Source: CAVTRI01 sp963737075
GTDB taxonomy: Bacteria; Actinomycetota; Acidimicrobiia; Acidimicrobiales; Palsa-688
Assembly (NCBI GenBank): GCA_963737075.1
Contig: CAVTRI010000001.1
Span: forward strand, 2,523,797-2,587,796
DNA length: 64,000 nucleotides
Direction of reading: 5' to 3'
In this document: one piece after another, positions 44,047 to 52,050 of the stretch
Layout: each line of letters opens with the position of its first letter
Position numbering within the stretch: position 1 is the first letter of the stretch
Position numbers and translations under genes: made by a program
Notes under the pieces: generated by a model
Database searches by the model: none
The model's input: only the letters and a program-made list of their open reading frames with translations
Told to the model about the DNA's origin: nothing

Positions 44047-45168
44047 ATGTTCGTGGAAACGGTCCCCGACATGCAGCCACCGCGCCGGATTCGCGGCGTT
44101 CTTCGGGTCATGCTCGCGATCTGCATTGCGGGCATCTGTGGGTGCGGTGTGCCCGCGGGGTCGACGTCAGGCAGGAACCAGCCGGCGTCCAGCATCGACG
44201 CCTTCTTCTCTTCGTACGTGGGCTCGGACGGCCGGGTGGTCCGGCACGACCAGGGCGGCGACACTGTCGGCGAAGGGCAGGCGTATGCCATGTTGCTCGC
44301 AGTGGCCAACAACGACCAGGGCGCCTTCAACCGGGTGTGGTCGTGGACACGAACGAACCTCCAACATCCAGACGGTTTGCTGGCCTGGCACTGGGCTGGC
44401 GGCCGCGTCGTCGACACCAATCCGGCCGCCGATGCCGACGTCGACGCCGCGTGGGCCTTGACGCTCGCGGGACAGCAGTTCTCGAACAGCGCCGACATGC
44501 TGGCGGCGCGTCGTCTCTCGAAAGCCATCCTCGACCTCGAGACGGCACCCGACGCCTCGGGCCTGGTGCTCGTCGCCGGGACGTGGGCTCGAAGCGACCC
44601 GGCGACAGTCGACCCCAGCTACTTCTCTCCCCTGGCATTCAGCGCGTTGTACGCGGCAACCTCCGACCAGCGCTGGAACGAGCTGGCGGCGTCCGCCCGC
44701 TCGGTGATCGGCCAGCTCACCAGCCAGCCGGATCGGCTGCCGCCTGACTGGGCGCACGTCAGCCCGGCGGGGACGGCCACAGCCGCGCCGGCCCCGAACG
44801 GGCCGCCGCCTGGTTTCGGGCTGGACGCGGCGCGGGTCGAGGTGTGGTACCCCGCCGCGTGCACGAACGCCAACAAGGGCCTGAGCGCACAAGCGTGGCC
44901 GTTGCTCGAGCCGACAGCCACCACCGGGCGTTACGCCATCAGCATGAGCCTTTCCGGCGTCCCACAGAGCGCAGACAGCAACCCGTTGATGGCTGTCGCC
45001 GACGCGGCAGTGGCAGCCGCTGCCGGCAAGTCGTCGCAGGCGGCGTCGCTGCTGAGCAGTGCTCAAGCGCTGGACGAGAAACAACCGACCTACTACGGGT
45101 CCGCCTGGACGGCGCTCGGCGAGATCCTGTTGACGACCAACCGATTGCAAAGCTGCCCGCTGATCTGA
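44047..45168 (+). CDS. Glycoside hydrolase family 8 lipoprotein
   Basis: 373 residues. The signal region ends in a lipobox-like IAGICGC. The GH8 (alpha/alpha)6 signature is present: the proton-donor Glu in GGDTVGEGQAYAMLLAV near residue 76, and Asp in NPAADADVDAAWAL. C-terminal VEVWYPAACTNANKG and KQPTYYGSAWTALGE close the barrel. The family cuts beta-1,4-glucans such as cellulose, chitosan or lichenan. Next to the kelch surface protein, suggesting joint action on an extracellular polysaccharide (inference). Confidence 0.85.
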   Translation: MFVETVPDMQPPRRIRGVLRVMLAICIAGICGCGVPAGSTSGRNQPASSIDAFFSSYVGSDGRVVRHDQGGDTVGEGQAYAMLLAVANNDQGAFNRVWSWTRTNLQHPDGLLAWHWAGGRVVDTNPAADADVDAAWALTLAGQQFSNSADMLAARRLSKAILDLETAPDASGLVLVAGTWARSDPATVDPSYFSPLAFSALYAATSDQRWNELAASARSVIGQLTSQPDRLPPDWAHVSPAGTATAAPAPNGPPPGFGLDAARVEVWYPAACTNANKGLSAQAWPLLEPTATTGRYAISMSLSGVPQSADSNPLMAVADAAVAAAAGKSSQAASLLSSAQALDEKQPTYYGSAWTALGEILLTTNRLQSCPLI

Positions 45169-45211
45169 CCGGATTCTGCGGTCATGCGCACGAGAATCTC
45201 GTGCGCATTCC

Positions 45212-45403
45212 TTACGTCACCCGTGCGCCGGGGCTCAGACCCACGCCCGCGGATTTCTCACGGGCCGCGTACGGCCTGATGACGATCGGTATCCCGTTGC
45301 GGCGGATGTCCTGCGCGATGCTCTCCGCCTCTTCTCTTTCATCGATGAGCAGCACGATCCCGGCGGGATCGGTCCTGCCCTCGACCGTGAGCGCCCAGCT
45401 CAT
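45212..45403 (-). CDS. Small hypothetical protein
   Basis: 63 residues from ATG 45403, with AAGG close upstream. The segment GIVLLIDEREEAESIAQDIRRNGIPIVIRPY has a regular beta-alpha-beta pattern and natural codon use, which supports translation. No family is recognised. Lies alone between the GH8 and histidine-phosphatase genes, both on the other strand. Confidence 0.4.
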   Translation of the reverse strand: MSWALTVEGRTDPAGIVLLIDEREEAESIAQDIRRNGIPIVIRPYAAREKSAGVGLSPGARVT

Positions 45404-45722
45404 GACCTTCAGGATCCGATCGCGGTCTGCTGCAGACGGCAGGTGACGTTGACGGCATGATCGTGCCCCACTCCCTGGACGCGTCCGTCGGGCATGGTCT
45501 TCTCCGGCTTCCCTCCGATGCATGTATCGGTGATTGTGCGCCCGTCGTCTCTACCGCGGAAGAGGACAAGCTGTGGACGTCCTTGGGGATCTCCCGATAT
45601 TTCGTTGAATTCACTCGCGGTTCACTTCGTCGCAACCCTATGACGGGCAGCCATCCGGTACGCCCACGCCGGGCCTGTCAGCGTGCGCGACCGCGTGGCC
45701 AAGGTGCAATCATGTCGACCAC
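45404..45722. other. Gap without a supported gene
   Basis: 319 bp between the small minus-strand gene and the histidine-phosphatase start. Open frames here have composition of shadow sequence and no motif. No tRNA, clear hairpin or promoter pair was found. It probably holds the promoter of the phosphatase gene. Confidence 0.4.
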
Positions 45723-46199
45723 ATGCTCATGATCGCGGTGCGTCACGGAACCGCCGAGCCCAAGCGCGGCTGGAAAGGGCGGGACCAGGACCGTCCCCTC
45801 ATCTCGAGCGGCGATCGCCAGGCGAAGGCACTCTCCGCTCGCCTGACCCGGTATCGCCCCGCCCGCATCTTGTCCAGTCCCAGCCTCCGTTGCCGGCAAA
45901 CCGTCGAACCCCTGGCAGCTGCCTGCGAGCTGCCAGTCGACCAGACCGACGCGCTCGCTCCCGACGCCGGGCTCGCCGCCACGTGCCTTATCCACCAGAT
46001 CGTGCGGTCGGAAGCCTCGTCGTCCACAGTCGTGCTCTGCACGCATCGTGAAGTCCTGGTCGATTTGCTTCCTGCTCTGGCGACGGAGTTCGGAGTCAAT
46101 CTGAGCCATCGCCTTCCTGGTGCCAAAGGGAGCTATTGGCTGCTCCTCTTCCGCAACGAAAAGCTTATAAAGGTCACCTATCGGCGGCCCGCTGTATGA
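45723..46199 (+). CDS. SixA-like histidine phosphatase
   Basis: 158 residues. The phosphoglycerate-mutase-like RHG motif is AVRHGTAE at the N-terminus, followed by RDQDRPLISSGDRQAKALSARL, ILSSPSLRCRQTVEPLA and the second His in VVLCTHREVL. Close to SixA and MutT-linked phosphohistidine phosphatases. The substrate could be a phosphohistidine protein or a small phosphoester. Stands alone and converges on the esterase gene (3 bp). Confidence 0.85.
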   Translation: MLMIAVRHGTAEPKRGWKGRDQDRPLISSGDRQAKALSARLTRYRPARILSSPSLRCRQTVEPLAAACELPVDQTDALAPDAGLAATCLIHQIVRSEASSSTVVLCTHREVLVDLLPALATEFGVNLSHRLPGAKGSYWLLLFRNEKLIKVTYRRPAV

Positions 46200-46202
46200 C
46201 GC

Positions 46203-47675
46203 TCAGATCGCCCCGTCCCAAGTTTGACGGACTCGTCGTAAAGGGTCGTCGTCGACGTGCGGCTGGTCGTCGAACATCATGGTCGTCCGCCGACCCTGCT
46301 CGTACGCCGGCCACCCCGGATCGAGGTCGGTGACAAATGCCACCCACGCGGCGTGCATGGCGTCGGCGAGGTGCCGGGGTGGCGCGTCGCCGGCAACCGC
46401 GGATACCCCTTCGGCGTCCAGGTTGTCCCACACAAACGGAAGGTCCAGGCAGTGCCCGGCACCGAGCGCCCCGTTCATGGCCGGCGAACGCCAGTCGAAC
46501 TCGTACACCCACGTCCTGGCGGTCCCGCCGGTCCGGGCCTCGGCCAGCAGGACCGACGGGAGGCGGAACGTGCGGTCGGTGATCGCCTGAGCGAGCGCGT
46601 CCGGTGGCGCGGCGGCCCCCGACAGGTAGTGCTCGGCTGCGATCGGCGAGAGGCCCATGGCCGCGAGTGCTTCCGCCAGGCCCTCGCGGTTCGTGCCTGC
46701 GAGGGCGGCGCCGGCCAGCATGGTGAACTCTCCCGTCGTGTTGCCCACCAGGACGGGGAGATCGGCGCCGGCGCCGCCGCGAAGTAGCTCGATAACGGGC
46801 GCCGGGAGCGCGTCGCCGTCAACCGTCGGGCCCAGCGGCAGCAGGCCCTGCGCGAAGCGCCGGCCGAGCGCGGCTGGGTTCGGTGAGTTGGGGGCCGATC
46901 CCATGCCAGCCAACCGCTGCTGGACCTCGAGGATCCGCTCCAAGGTGACGGCGGCAAACTCGTTCCGGGTGGCGGCGACACCCAGCTCGGCCGCGAACTT
47001 CGACGCGAAGGCGCGGGCGCGATCCTCCGGGATGGTCATCTGGGCCGCACCGCTCATGGGAATGGCCGCCCTGAAGAGCCCCCTCGCCGAAGGGATGGCG
47101 AGCAGCGTGGCGCAGGCGCCGCCGCCGGCGGACTGGCCGGCGATGGTGACTTTCGAGGGATCTCCGCCGAACTCGCCGATGTTGTCCTGCACCCACTCGA
47201 GGGCGGCGAGCCAGTCCAGAATGCCCCGATTGGTGGGTGCCCCTTCGAGCGCGAGGAAGCCCTCGGCGCCGAGCCGGTAGTTGACGCTGACGACGACCAC
47301 CCCGTCGCGGGCGAAGCGCTCCCCCCGGTACCACGGGCTGGCGTTGCAGCCCGACACGAAGCCGCCTCCGTGGATCCACACCAGCACCGGAAGTCCGGTC
47401 GCGCCCGGGTCGGGAGTGAAGACGTTGAGGTTGAGGAAGTCCTCGCCGGGGATGATCGGCTCCGGGATGATGGTGAAGCCGTGCTCGGGTTGGGGGGCGG
47501 TCGGCAGGTAGTGGTCCGCTTCGCGCACGCCGTCCCAGGGCTCGACGGGCATGGGCGGCCAGTACCTGAGGTCACCGAGCGGCGGTTGAGCGAAGGGAAT
47601 GCCCAAGAACACGTGGACCCCATTCTCGGTGCGCTGGCCCCGGACGCCGCCCGCCTTGATGGTCACAACCGACAT
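46203..47675 (-). CDS. Type B carboxylesterase
   Basis: 490 residues from ATG 47675 (GAAGGAGCG upstream). The alpha/beta hydrolase has the oxyanion loop VLVWIHGGGFVSG, nucleophile elbow TIAGQSAGGGA, an acidic residue in NTTGEFTMLAG and the His in GAGHCLDLPFVWDN. Hydrolyses carboxylic esters. Natural substrate unknown. It follows the small membrane protein gene on the same strand and may belong to the ECF-sigma operon. Confidence 0.93.
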   Translation of the reverse strand: MSVVTIKAGGVRGQRTENGVHVFLGIPFAQPPLGDLRYWPPMPVEPWDGVREADHYLPTAPQPEHGFTIIPEPIIPGEDFLNLNVFTPDPGATGLPVLVWIHGGGFVSGCNASPWYRGERFARDGVVVVSVNYRLGAEGFLALEGAPTNRGILDWLAALEWVQDNIGEFGGDPSKVTIAGQSAGGGACATLLAIPSARGLFRAAIPMSGAAQMTIPEDRARAFASKFAAELGVAATRNEFAAVTLERILEVQQRLAGMGSAPNSPNPAALGRRFAQGLLPLGPTVDGDALPAPVIELLRGGAGADLPVLVGNTTGEFTMLAGAALAGTNREGLAEALAAMGLSPIAAEHYLSGAAAPPDALAQAITDRTFRLPSVLLAEARTGGTARTWVYEFDWRSPAMNGALGAGHCLDLPFVWDNLDAEGVSAVAGDAPPRHLADAMHAAWVAFVTDLDPGWPAYEQGRRTTMMFDDQPHVDDDPLRRVRQTWDGAI

Positions 47676-47707
47676 GTGGCGCTCCTTCCTCTCTGTTCGA
47701 CCCACCA

Positions 47708-47992
47708 CTATCCTTGTCGGCGCCGCTCCAGGGTGCGAACAGGGACGGGTGGACCGGCGGCGGGTAGCAACAGCCTGGACGAGGTGGCTGCCGGGCTCGA
47801 TGTTGCCTTGATACTGGGCGTCGTGTTTGTTGGGAGGATCGTGGAACTCGACGTTGGCGCCGCTCGCGTCGTGGTCGTTGGCGAGGACCCAGACCCCTGT
47901 GAGATAGCCCAGCCGATCAAGAAGGCGACCGCCGCCACGCCGATCACGACGACTACGGCTAGAAGCTGCTTCCTCCCGACGCTTTCGGTCAT
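47708..47992 (-). CDS. Small membrane-anchored Thr/Ser/Pro-rich protein
   Basis: 94 residues. A short cytoplasmic start, a strong helix (KQLLAVVVVIGVAAVAFLIGWAIS, about residues 8-31), then an exported tail dominated by Thr, Ser and Pro. Downstream of the VOC gene by 26 bp and upstream of the esterase by 32 bp, all on one strand. It is not a recognisable anti-sigma factor, since no zinc-binding HxxxCxxC is present, though its place in an ECF operon invites that comparison. Function unknown. Confidence 0.6.
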   Translation of the reverse strand: MTESVGRKQLLAVVVVIGVAAVAFLIGWAISQGSGSSPTTTTRAAPTSSSTILPTNTTPSIKATSSPAATSSRLLLPAAGPPVPVRTLERRRQG

Positions 47993-48018
47993 GCTTCGAT
48001 CCCGGCGTCCTCAAGCGT

Positions 48019-48585
48019 TTACGAGGCGTTTGACGGTTGTCGGGTTTGAAGGTCGATGAGGCGTTCGGCGAAGTGCCAACGGTGACCTTCGAGGTCGAGA
48101 GCCTCATAGCGGCGGTCGCCCCAGAACATGTCTTCCAGCTCCATGACGATCTGTGCGCCTTCGGTTTTGGCTCGCTGGCAGTGGGCGTCGATGTTTCGGA
48201 CGTACACGTTGACCATGGCCGTGGGGGCGCCGGTTTCCTGGGGGCTGTGCAGCCCGTGGAGGTGCTCGCCTGCTCGGCCGATCATGACCAGACCGTCGCC
48301 GAGCTCGAGCCAGGCCAGCGTGCCGGTCGGATGTTCCATGCGTGCTTCTCGGCGCTCTCGGAATCCGAAGGCCCGGACCAGGAACTCCAGCGCCGCCACC
48401 TCGTCCCGGTAGGCGAGCCGAGGGTATACCGACGGAGTCAACGAAGAGATGGTGTTGCCGTGCTGGCCGACGATTCGGGCCAACAGCCGCTGTTTCTCGC
48501 CGGTCAGGCGCTCCGGGTCGACGGGATCGTCGGGGAGGACTCGGTCCGGTCGTAGACGTCGCAGGGCGTCCAGGTCATCGGTCAT
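48019..48585 (-). CDS. VOC-family protein downstream of an ECF sigma gene
   Basis: 188 residues. The first 60 are a charged lead (MTDDLDALRRLRPDRVLPDD). A glyoxalase-like fold follows (YPRLAYRDEVAALEFLVRAFGF, TGTLAWLELGDGLVMIG, VNVYVRNIDAHCQRAKTEGA, RRYEALDLEGHRWHFAE). The start overlaps the sigma-factor stop (ATGA at 48582-48585), so its translation was probably coupled to the sigma gene now disrupted. The C-terminal pattern is like PhnB/YdeN-type VOC proteins. Substrate unknown. Confidence 0.85.
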   Translation of the reverse strand: MTDDLDALRRLRPDRVLPDDPVDPERLTGEKQRLLARIVGQHGNTISSLTPSVYPRLAYRDEVAALEFLVRAFGFRERREARMEHPTGTLAWLELGDGLVMIGRAGEHLHGLHSPQETGAPTAMVNVYVRNIDAHCQRAKTEGAQIVMELEDMFWGDRRYEALDLEGHRWHFAERLIDLQTRQPSNAS

Positions 48586-49042
48586 CGGTTCGTAGCCTTC
48601 GGTCTTGTCAGCCCAGCCTGTGCTGGGCGCGCCCCGCTGTGAGGCCCTTCGAGGGTCCGCAGGCGCTGGCGGGCTCGGGCCAGACGGGAGCGCACGGTAC
48701 CTACCGGGACCTGCTGGATGGCGGCGATCTCCTCGTAGGCGAGATCTTCCCAGGCATACAGCAGGATGGCGTCGCGTTCGGCGTCCGGTAACGCGGCGAG
48801 GACCGCAACCACCCGTGCGAAGCTGTGACTGGCGTCGATGACGGCGTCGACCTGACCGGTGGGGTCGTCGGCGGGGAGGCTGCGGGCGGCCAGGCGCGCG
48901 GTGGCGGCTAGTCGCCGGGCCTCCGATCGACGGTGTTTGGCCGCCACGTTGCCAGCGATGCCGTACAGCCACGGCCGGGCGCAGGCCCGGTCCTGGTCAT
49001 AGCTGGCGCGGCGTTCGAACGCGATGCGAAATACCTCCCCTA
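48582..49042 (-). pseudogene. ECF sigma factor, 3' fragment (split by IS)
   Basis: Encodes the rest of sigma region 2 (GEVFRIAFERRASYDQDRACARPWLYGIAGNVAAKHRR) and region 4 (LPDAERDAILLYAWEDLAYEEIAAIQQVPVGTVRSRLARAR). Joined across the element after removing the IS and one TA, it is in frame with the 5' fragment at 50291-50431 (RRVDPADAEGLL then GEVFRIAF). This rebuilds a 199-residue sigma factor. The fragment alone lacks region 2.1/2.2, so the factor should be inactive. Any product would need a start inside the IS. Confidence 0.92.
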
Positions 49043-50290
49043 GTGCCGCATCAAGCAACCTTTGCGCGCTTTGAAACAGCACGAAGTGCTTCATGGTCCT
49101 TGTGGCGGTTGCGCCAGGCGATGTAGCGGCGGATCATCGAGTTCTGCTCCTCATGGCTTTGATGGTCGGTGCCGTTGAGAGCGAAGTAGCGCAGCGCGGT
49201 GAAGTGACATTCGATGCGATTGAGGAAGCTGGCGTTGGTCGGCACATAGGCCAGCTCGGCGTTGTTCGCGGCCGCCCAGTCACCGACCCGACTGTCTTTC
49301 TTGGTCGAAAGATGCGGAGTGAAGTTGTCCATCACGATCGCGATGCGCACCTCGGGCGGGTAGAGGCTGCGCAGGTAACGGCAGAACTCCAAGAACTTGG
49401 TCCGGTTCTTCGTGGTCTTGATGTGACCGTAAAGGTGGTCCCGGTTCATGTCCAGCGCGGCGAGCAAATGCCGCACACCCTTGGTGCGCTTGTAGGTGGC
49501 CCGGTTCCGACGCCGCCGCGGGGCCGAGGTTGAGCCCTTCGATCCTCGCCGCACCACCGGCGCCCACTGCTTTCCGGGCCGGGGCAGCAGATTGAGCGGG
49601 CCGAACTCGTCCATCGAGAACACCACCGGTGGGTCGCCTGGCCCAGGGGTCGCCTTGCCCTCGGCGATGTCGTACAGCTCGAGGACACGGTTCTTCTTCG
49701 CCTCGAAGTCGGAGTCGGTGGACTGCTTCCAGGTCTTCACCGCTTGAAAGGACACCTCCTCGTCACGCAGGACCAGCCGGAGCCCCTCGTGGGAGATGTC
49801 GTCGACCACCCCCTCGGCCACCAAGAACTCAGCCAGCTTGGCCAGGCTCCAGGTCGAGAACGGCAGACCGTGGTCGCCGGGACGGGACAAGGCGATCTTC
49901 TTGATCGCCTGGCGTTGCGGCAGCGTAAATGTCGGCGGACGGCCACCGGCGTACTTCGGATAGAGCGAATCGAAGCCATCAGCGTTGAAGTTGTTGATCA
50001 CTTCGCGCACCCGGTCGGCACTGGTGAAAGTCACCTTGGCAATACCAGACACGTCCATTCCCTGCACCGACAACAGCACCATCTGCGCCCGCCGCCAAGT
50101 AACCACCGAACCCGACGACCGCCGGACGATACGAAGCAGCCGGTTGCCCTCTTCATTCGAGACCTCCCGGACCCGCAAACCTTCCCGAGCCACCATCACC
50201 TCCGATCGGACACCAACATGTCCGATCAGCGTGACCGGCCCTACCTCGCCGATGGTGGATCTACCAGGCAAACGTTCCCGGACGCGGCAC
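49043..50290 (-). mobile_element. IS630-like insertion sequence, copy 1 (1248 bp)
   Basis: Flanked by TA at 49041-49042 and 50291-50292, the target duplication typical of IS630/Tc1 elements. Ends are imperfect inverted repeats beginning GTGCCGC(A/G)TC, with further matches (GxAACxTTTGC) over about 26 bp. It carries one transposase gene on the minus strand. Length is identical to copy 2 at 56442-57689, and the encoded transposases are identical. The insertion splits an ECF sigma gene. Confidence 0.93.
49051..50196 (-). CDS. IS630-family transposase
   Basis: 381 residues from ATG 50196. The frame is open 25 codons further upstream, to a TTG at 50271. An N-terminal helix-turn-helix region (WRRAQMVLLSVQGMDVSGIAKV, GRPPTFTLPQRQAIKKIAL) precedes a DDE catalytic domain: FSMDEFGPL (first D), IVMDNFTPH (second D) and NASFLNRIECHF (E). 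The stop lies 8 bp inside the element's end. Intact, and the copy at 56536 encodes the same protein, so both could be active. Confidence 0.93.
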   Translation of the reverse strand: MVAREGLRVREVSNEEGNRLLRIVRRSSGSVVTWRRAQMVLLSVQGMDVSGIAKVTFTSADRVREVINNFNADGFDSLYPKYAGGRPPTFTLPQRQAIKKIALSRPGDHGLPFSTWSLAKLAEFLVAEGVVDDISHEGLRLVLRDEEVSFQAVKTWKQSTDSDFEAKKNRVLELYDIAEGKATPGPGDPPVVFSMDEFGPLNLLPRPGKQWAPVVRRGSKGSTSAPRRRRNRATYKRTKGVRHLLAALDMNRDHLYGHIKTTKNRTKFLEFCRYLRSLYPPEVRIAIVMDNFTPHLSTKKDSRVGDWAAANNAELAYVPTNASFLNRIECHFTALRYFALNGTDHQSHEEQNSMIRRYIAWRNRHKDHEALRAVSKRAKVA

Positions 50291-50431
50291 TAGCAAGCCC
50301 TCGGCATCGGCAGGGTCGACTCGTCGCAAAAGGAAGCGAAGCAGCGCGCTGGCGTAGCGGTCGAAGAGCAGGCCGAAGGCACCCGGATCGTCCAGGGAGC
50401 GCCCGATCACCGCGGCGTCGGAATCGCCCAC
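50291..50431 (-). pseudogene. ECF sigma factor, 5' fragment (split by IS)
   Basis: Reads VGDSDAAVIGRSLDDPGAFG and LLFDRYASALLRFLLRRVDP up to LL, the usual start of an ECF sigma region 2, then enters IS sequence and ends at a TAG inside the element. The GTG at 50431 gives the family-typical start, although the frame is open upstream (ATG 50497 possible). Together with 48582-49042 it formed one gene. The promoter presumably lies between here and the divergent cupin gene at 50592. Confidence 0.88.
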
Positions 50432-50591
50432 GAGAAGTTGTTTCCCGCCGACGCCCCTCGGTTCGCGCGAATAACCGGAATCGGGCACGACGACCATCCT
50501 GGCCGAACGAGACCTCGGTCCGCGAACCGGCAGCTCCCCGCGGGCAACAACCGGTCGCATGCCCAATCCAGACCTGCGAAGGAGGCTTGAC

Positions 50592-50999
50592 GTGGAGACG
50601 AAACAGCAGATACCGGTTGGCAGGCCGCTCGATCTGGCCACCGAGGTGGTGGCCCTGGAGCGGAGTGGTGGGCAGGCCTGCCTGCTGGCCGGATGTCCGG
50701 GACCGCCCCGGCGCATCGACGGCTACAACGTCGGGGCTCCCGTGATCGACGACGGTGAGCCGCTGCACGGAGGTGAAATGCACCCTGATGGCGACGAGGT
50801 GCTGATGGTCATCTCGGGCCGCATCCGGGTGCAGCTGGAGCTCCCGGACGGCGAGCAAACGGTGCTGCTGGTCCCCGGACAGGCGACGGTCGTCCCGAAG
50901 GGAATCTGGCACCAGATATTCGTCGACCAACCTGGCCAGCTGGTACATGTCACCCCTGGCCCCGGCGGGGCATGGCGGCCGCGGGAGGCGGCCGGCTGA
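50592..50999 (+). CDS. Cupin-domain protein
   Basis: 135 residues from GTG 50592, chosen because AAGGAGG lies six bases upstream. An ATG at 50559 has no such site. A single cupin barrel: GGEMHPDGDEVLMVISGRIRVQL (motif 1, with His and Glu) and LVPGQATVVPKGIWHQIFVD (motif 2, with His). Likely binds a divalent metal. Substrate unknown. Divergent from the sigma gene and 35 bp before the hydrolase. Confidence 0.85.
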   Translation: METKQQIPVGRPLDLATEVVALERSGGQACLLAGCPGPPRRIDGYNVGAPVIDDGEPLHGGEMHPDGDEVLMVISGRIRVQLELPDGEQTVLLVPGQATVVPKGIWHQIFVDQPGQLVHVTPGPGGAWRPREAAG

Positions 51000-51034
51000 T
51001 GCTCCACGTCCGCCAGACCTCGTGATAATGGTGC

Positions 51035-51910
51035 GTGAGCCTGGTGGAGGAAGCCGTCGAGCTGGAAGACGGCGCCGTGCTTGCGACCGTCGCCGAAGGC
51101 CGGGGTCGCCCGGTCGTGCTCTGCCATGGTGGGCCGGGTGCAAGGGACACGCTCGGCCCCGTTTCCACAATGATCGTCGACGGCGCCCGCGTCTACCGCT
51201 ATGACCAGCGCGGGTGCGGGCGATCTTCGGGTCGAGCGCCGTTCACGATGGCTCGCTGGATCGCGGATCTCGACGCACTTCGGCGCCACTGGGGCCACGA
51301 GCGCTGGGTAGTCGGCGGCCACTCCTTCGGTGCTGCCGTCGCGCTCGGGTACGCCATGGAATACCCGGACCGTACTGAAGCCGTCATCTACGTGTCCTGC
51401 TGTGTCAGGCTGCGCGGCCAGCCAGACTGGGATGCCGAGTACCGGCGGGCCCGCCTGGAGCGCATTCCCGAAGCGAAACGGCTTACGTTTGTCGAGCTGC
51501 GGCGCCGGCGTTACGAGACGAGCGGCTTGAACGCCTCAGAGTGGACAGAGCTACAAAGACTGTCGGCGCGAACCGACTTCGGTACGCAGTCCACCGCCGA
51601 CCGCTTCGGCCCCTACGTGGAAGCGGAACTGGCAATGGTCAATGAGACCATCAACCGAATGTTGGGTGAGGACTTCGTCCGCTATTTTGCGGCAGGTTCG
51701 GTACGAGAGCGGCTGCGTGCCCTGGATATGCCCGTCCTCGTGGTGCACGGGGATGCCGACCCCAGGCCGCTCGCGGCAGCGCAGGCGCTCGCGAACAGAG
51801 TGCGGCACAGCAGCATGGTCGTGCTGGCTGGCGTCGGCCATTACCCCCACCTAGAAGTCCCGGAGCGTTTCGCGACAGTCGTTCGCGACTTTCTGAGATG
51901 CGCCGGATGA
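51035..51910 (+). CDS. Alpha/beta hydrolase (proline iminopeptidase-like)
   Basis: 291 residues from GTG 51035. HGGPGARDTLG oxyanion motif near residue 31, YDQRGCGRSSG, nucleophile elbow GGHSFGAAVALGYA near 90-103, Asp in LVVHGDADPRPL and His in VGHYPHLEVPE. The HGGPG and DQRGCGRS motifs place it with peptidase family S33 (prolyl aminopeptidase-like). Many such proteins are esterases or lactonases. Probably cotranscribed with the cupin gene. Confidence 0.9.
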   Translation: MSLVEEAVELEDGAVLATVAEGRGRPVVLCHGGPGARDTLGPVSTMIVDGARVYRYDQRGCGRSSGRAPFTMARWIADLDALRRHWGHERWVVGGHSFGAAVALGYAMEYPDRTEAVIYVSCCVRLRGQPDWDAEYRRARLERIPEAKRLTFVELRRRRYETSGLNASEWTELQRLSARTDFGTQSTADRFGPYVEAELAMVNETINRMLGEDFVRYFAAGSVRERLRALDMPVLVVHGDADPRPLAAAQALANRVRHSSMVVLAGVGHYPHLEVPERFATVVRDFLRCAG

Positions 51911-52050
51911 AGCGCTATCGTCGGTGGCCATGCGCGGCGTCCGTGTCGGGCCACGGTTGAGATCTGCAACTCGGCCGCATGTCCGGCGGTCCATGGAGCT
52001 ATGGGCGTGCATCCGCTCCTGACTGAGCGGTCGCTGATCGAACGTCACCC

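Noticed and set aside
48582..49094. Intact sigma gene starting inside the IS
   Set aside because: The frame reaches into the IS end by chance, and the encoded protein lacks the first part of region 2.
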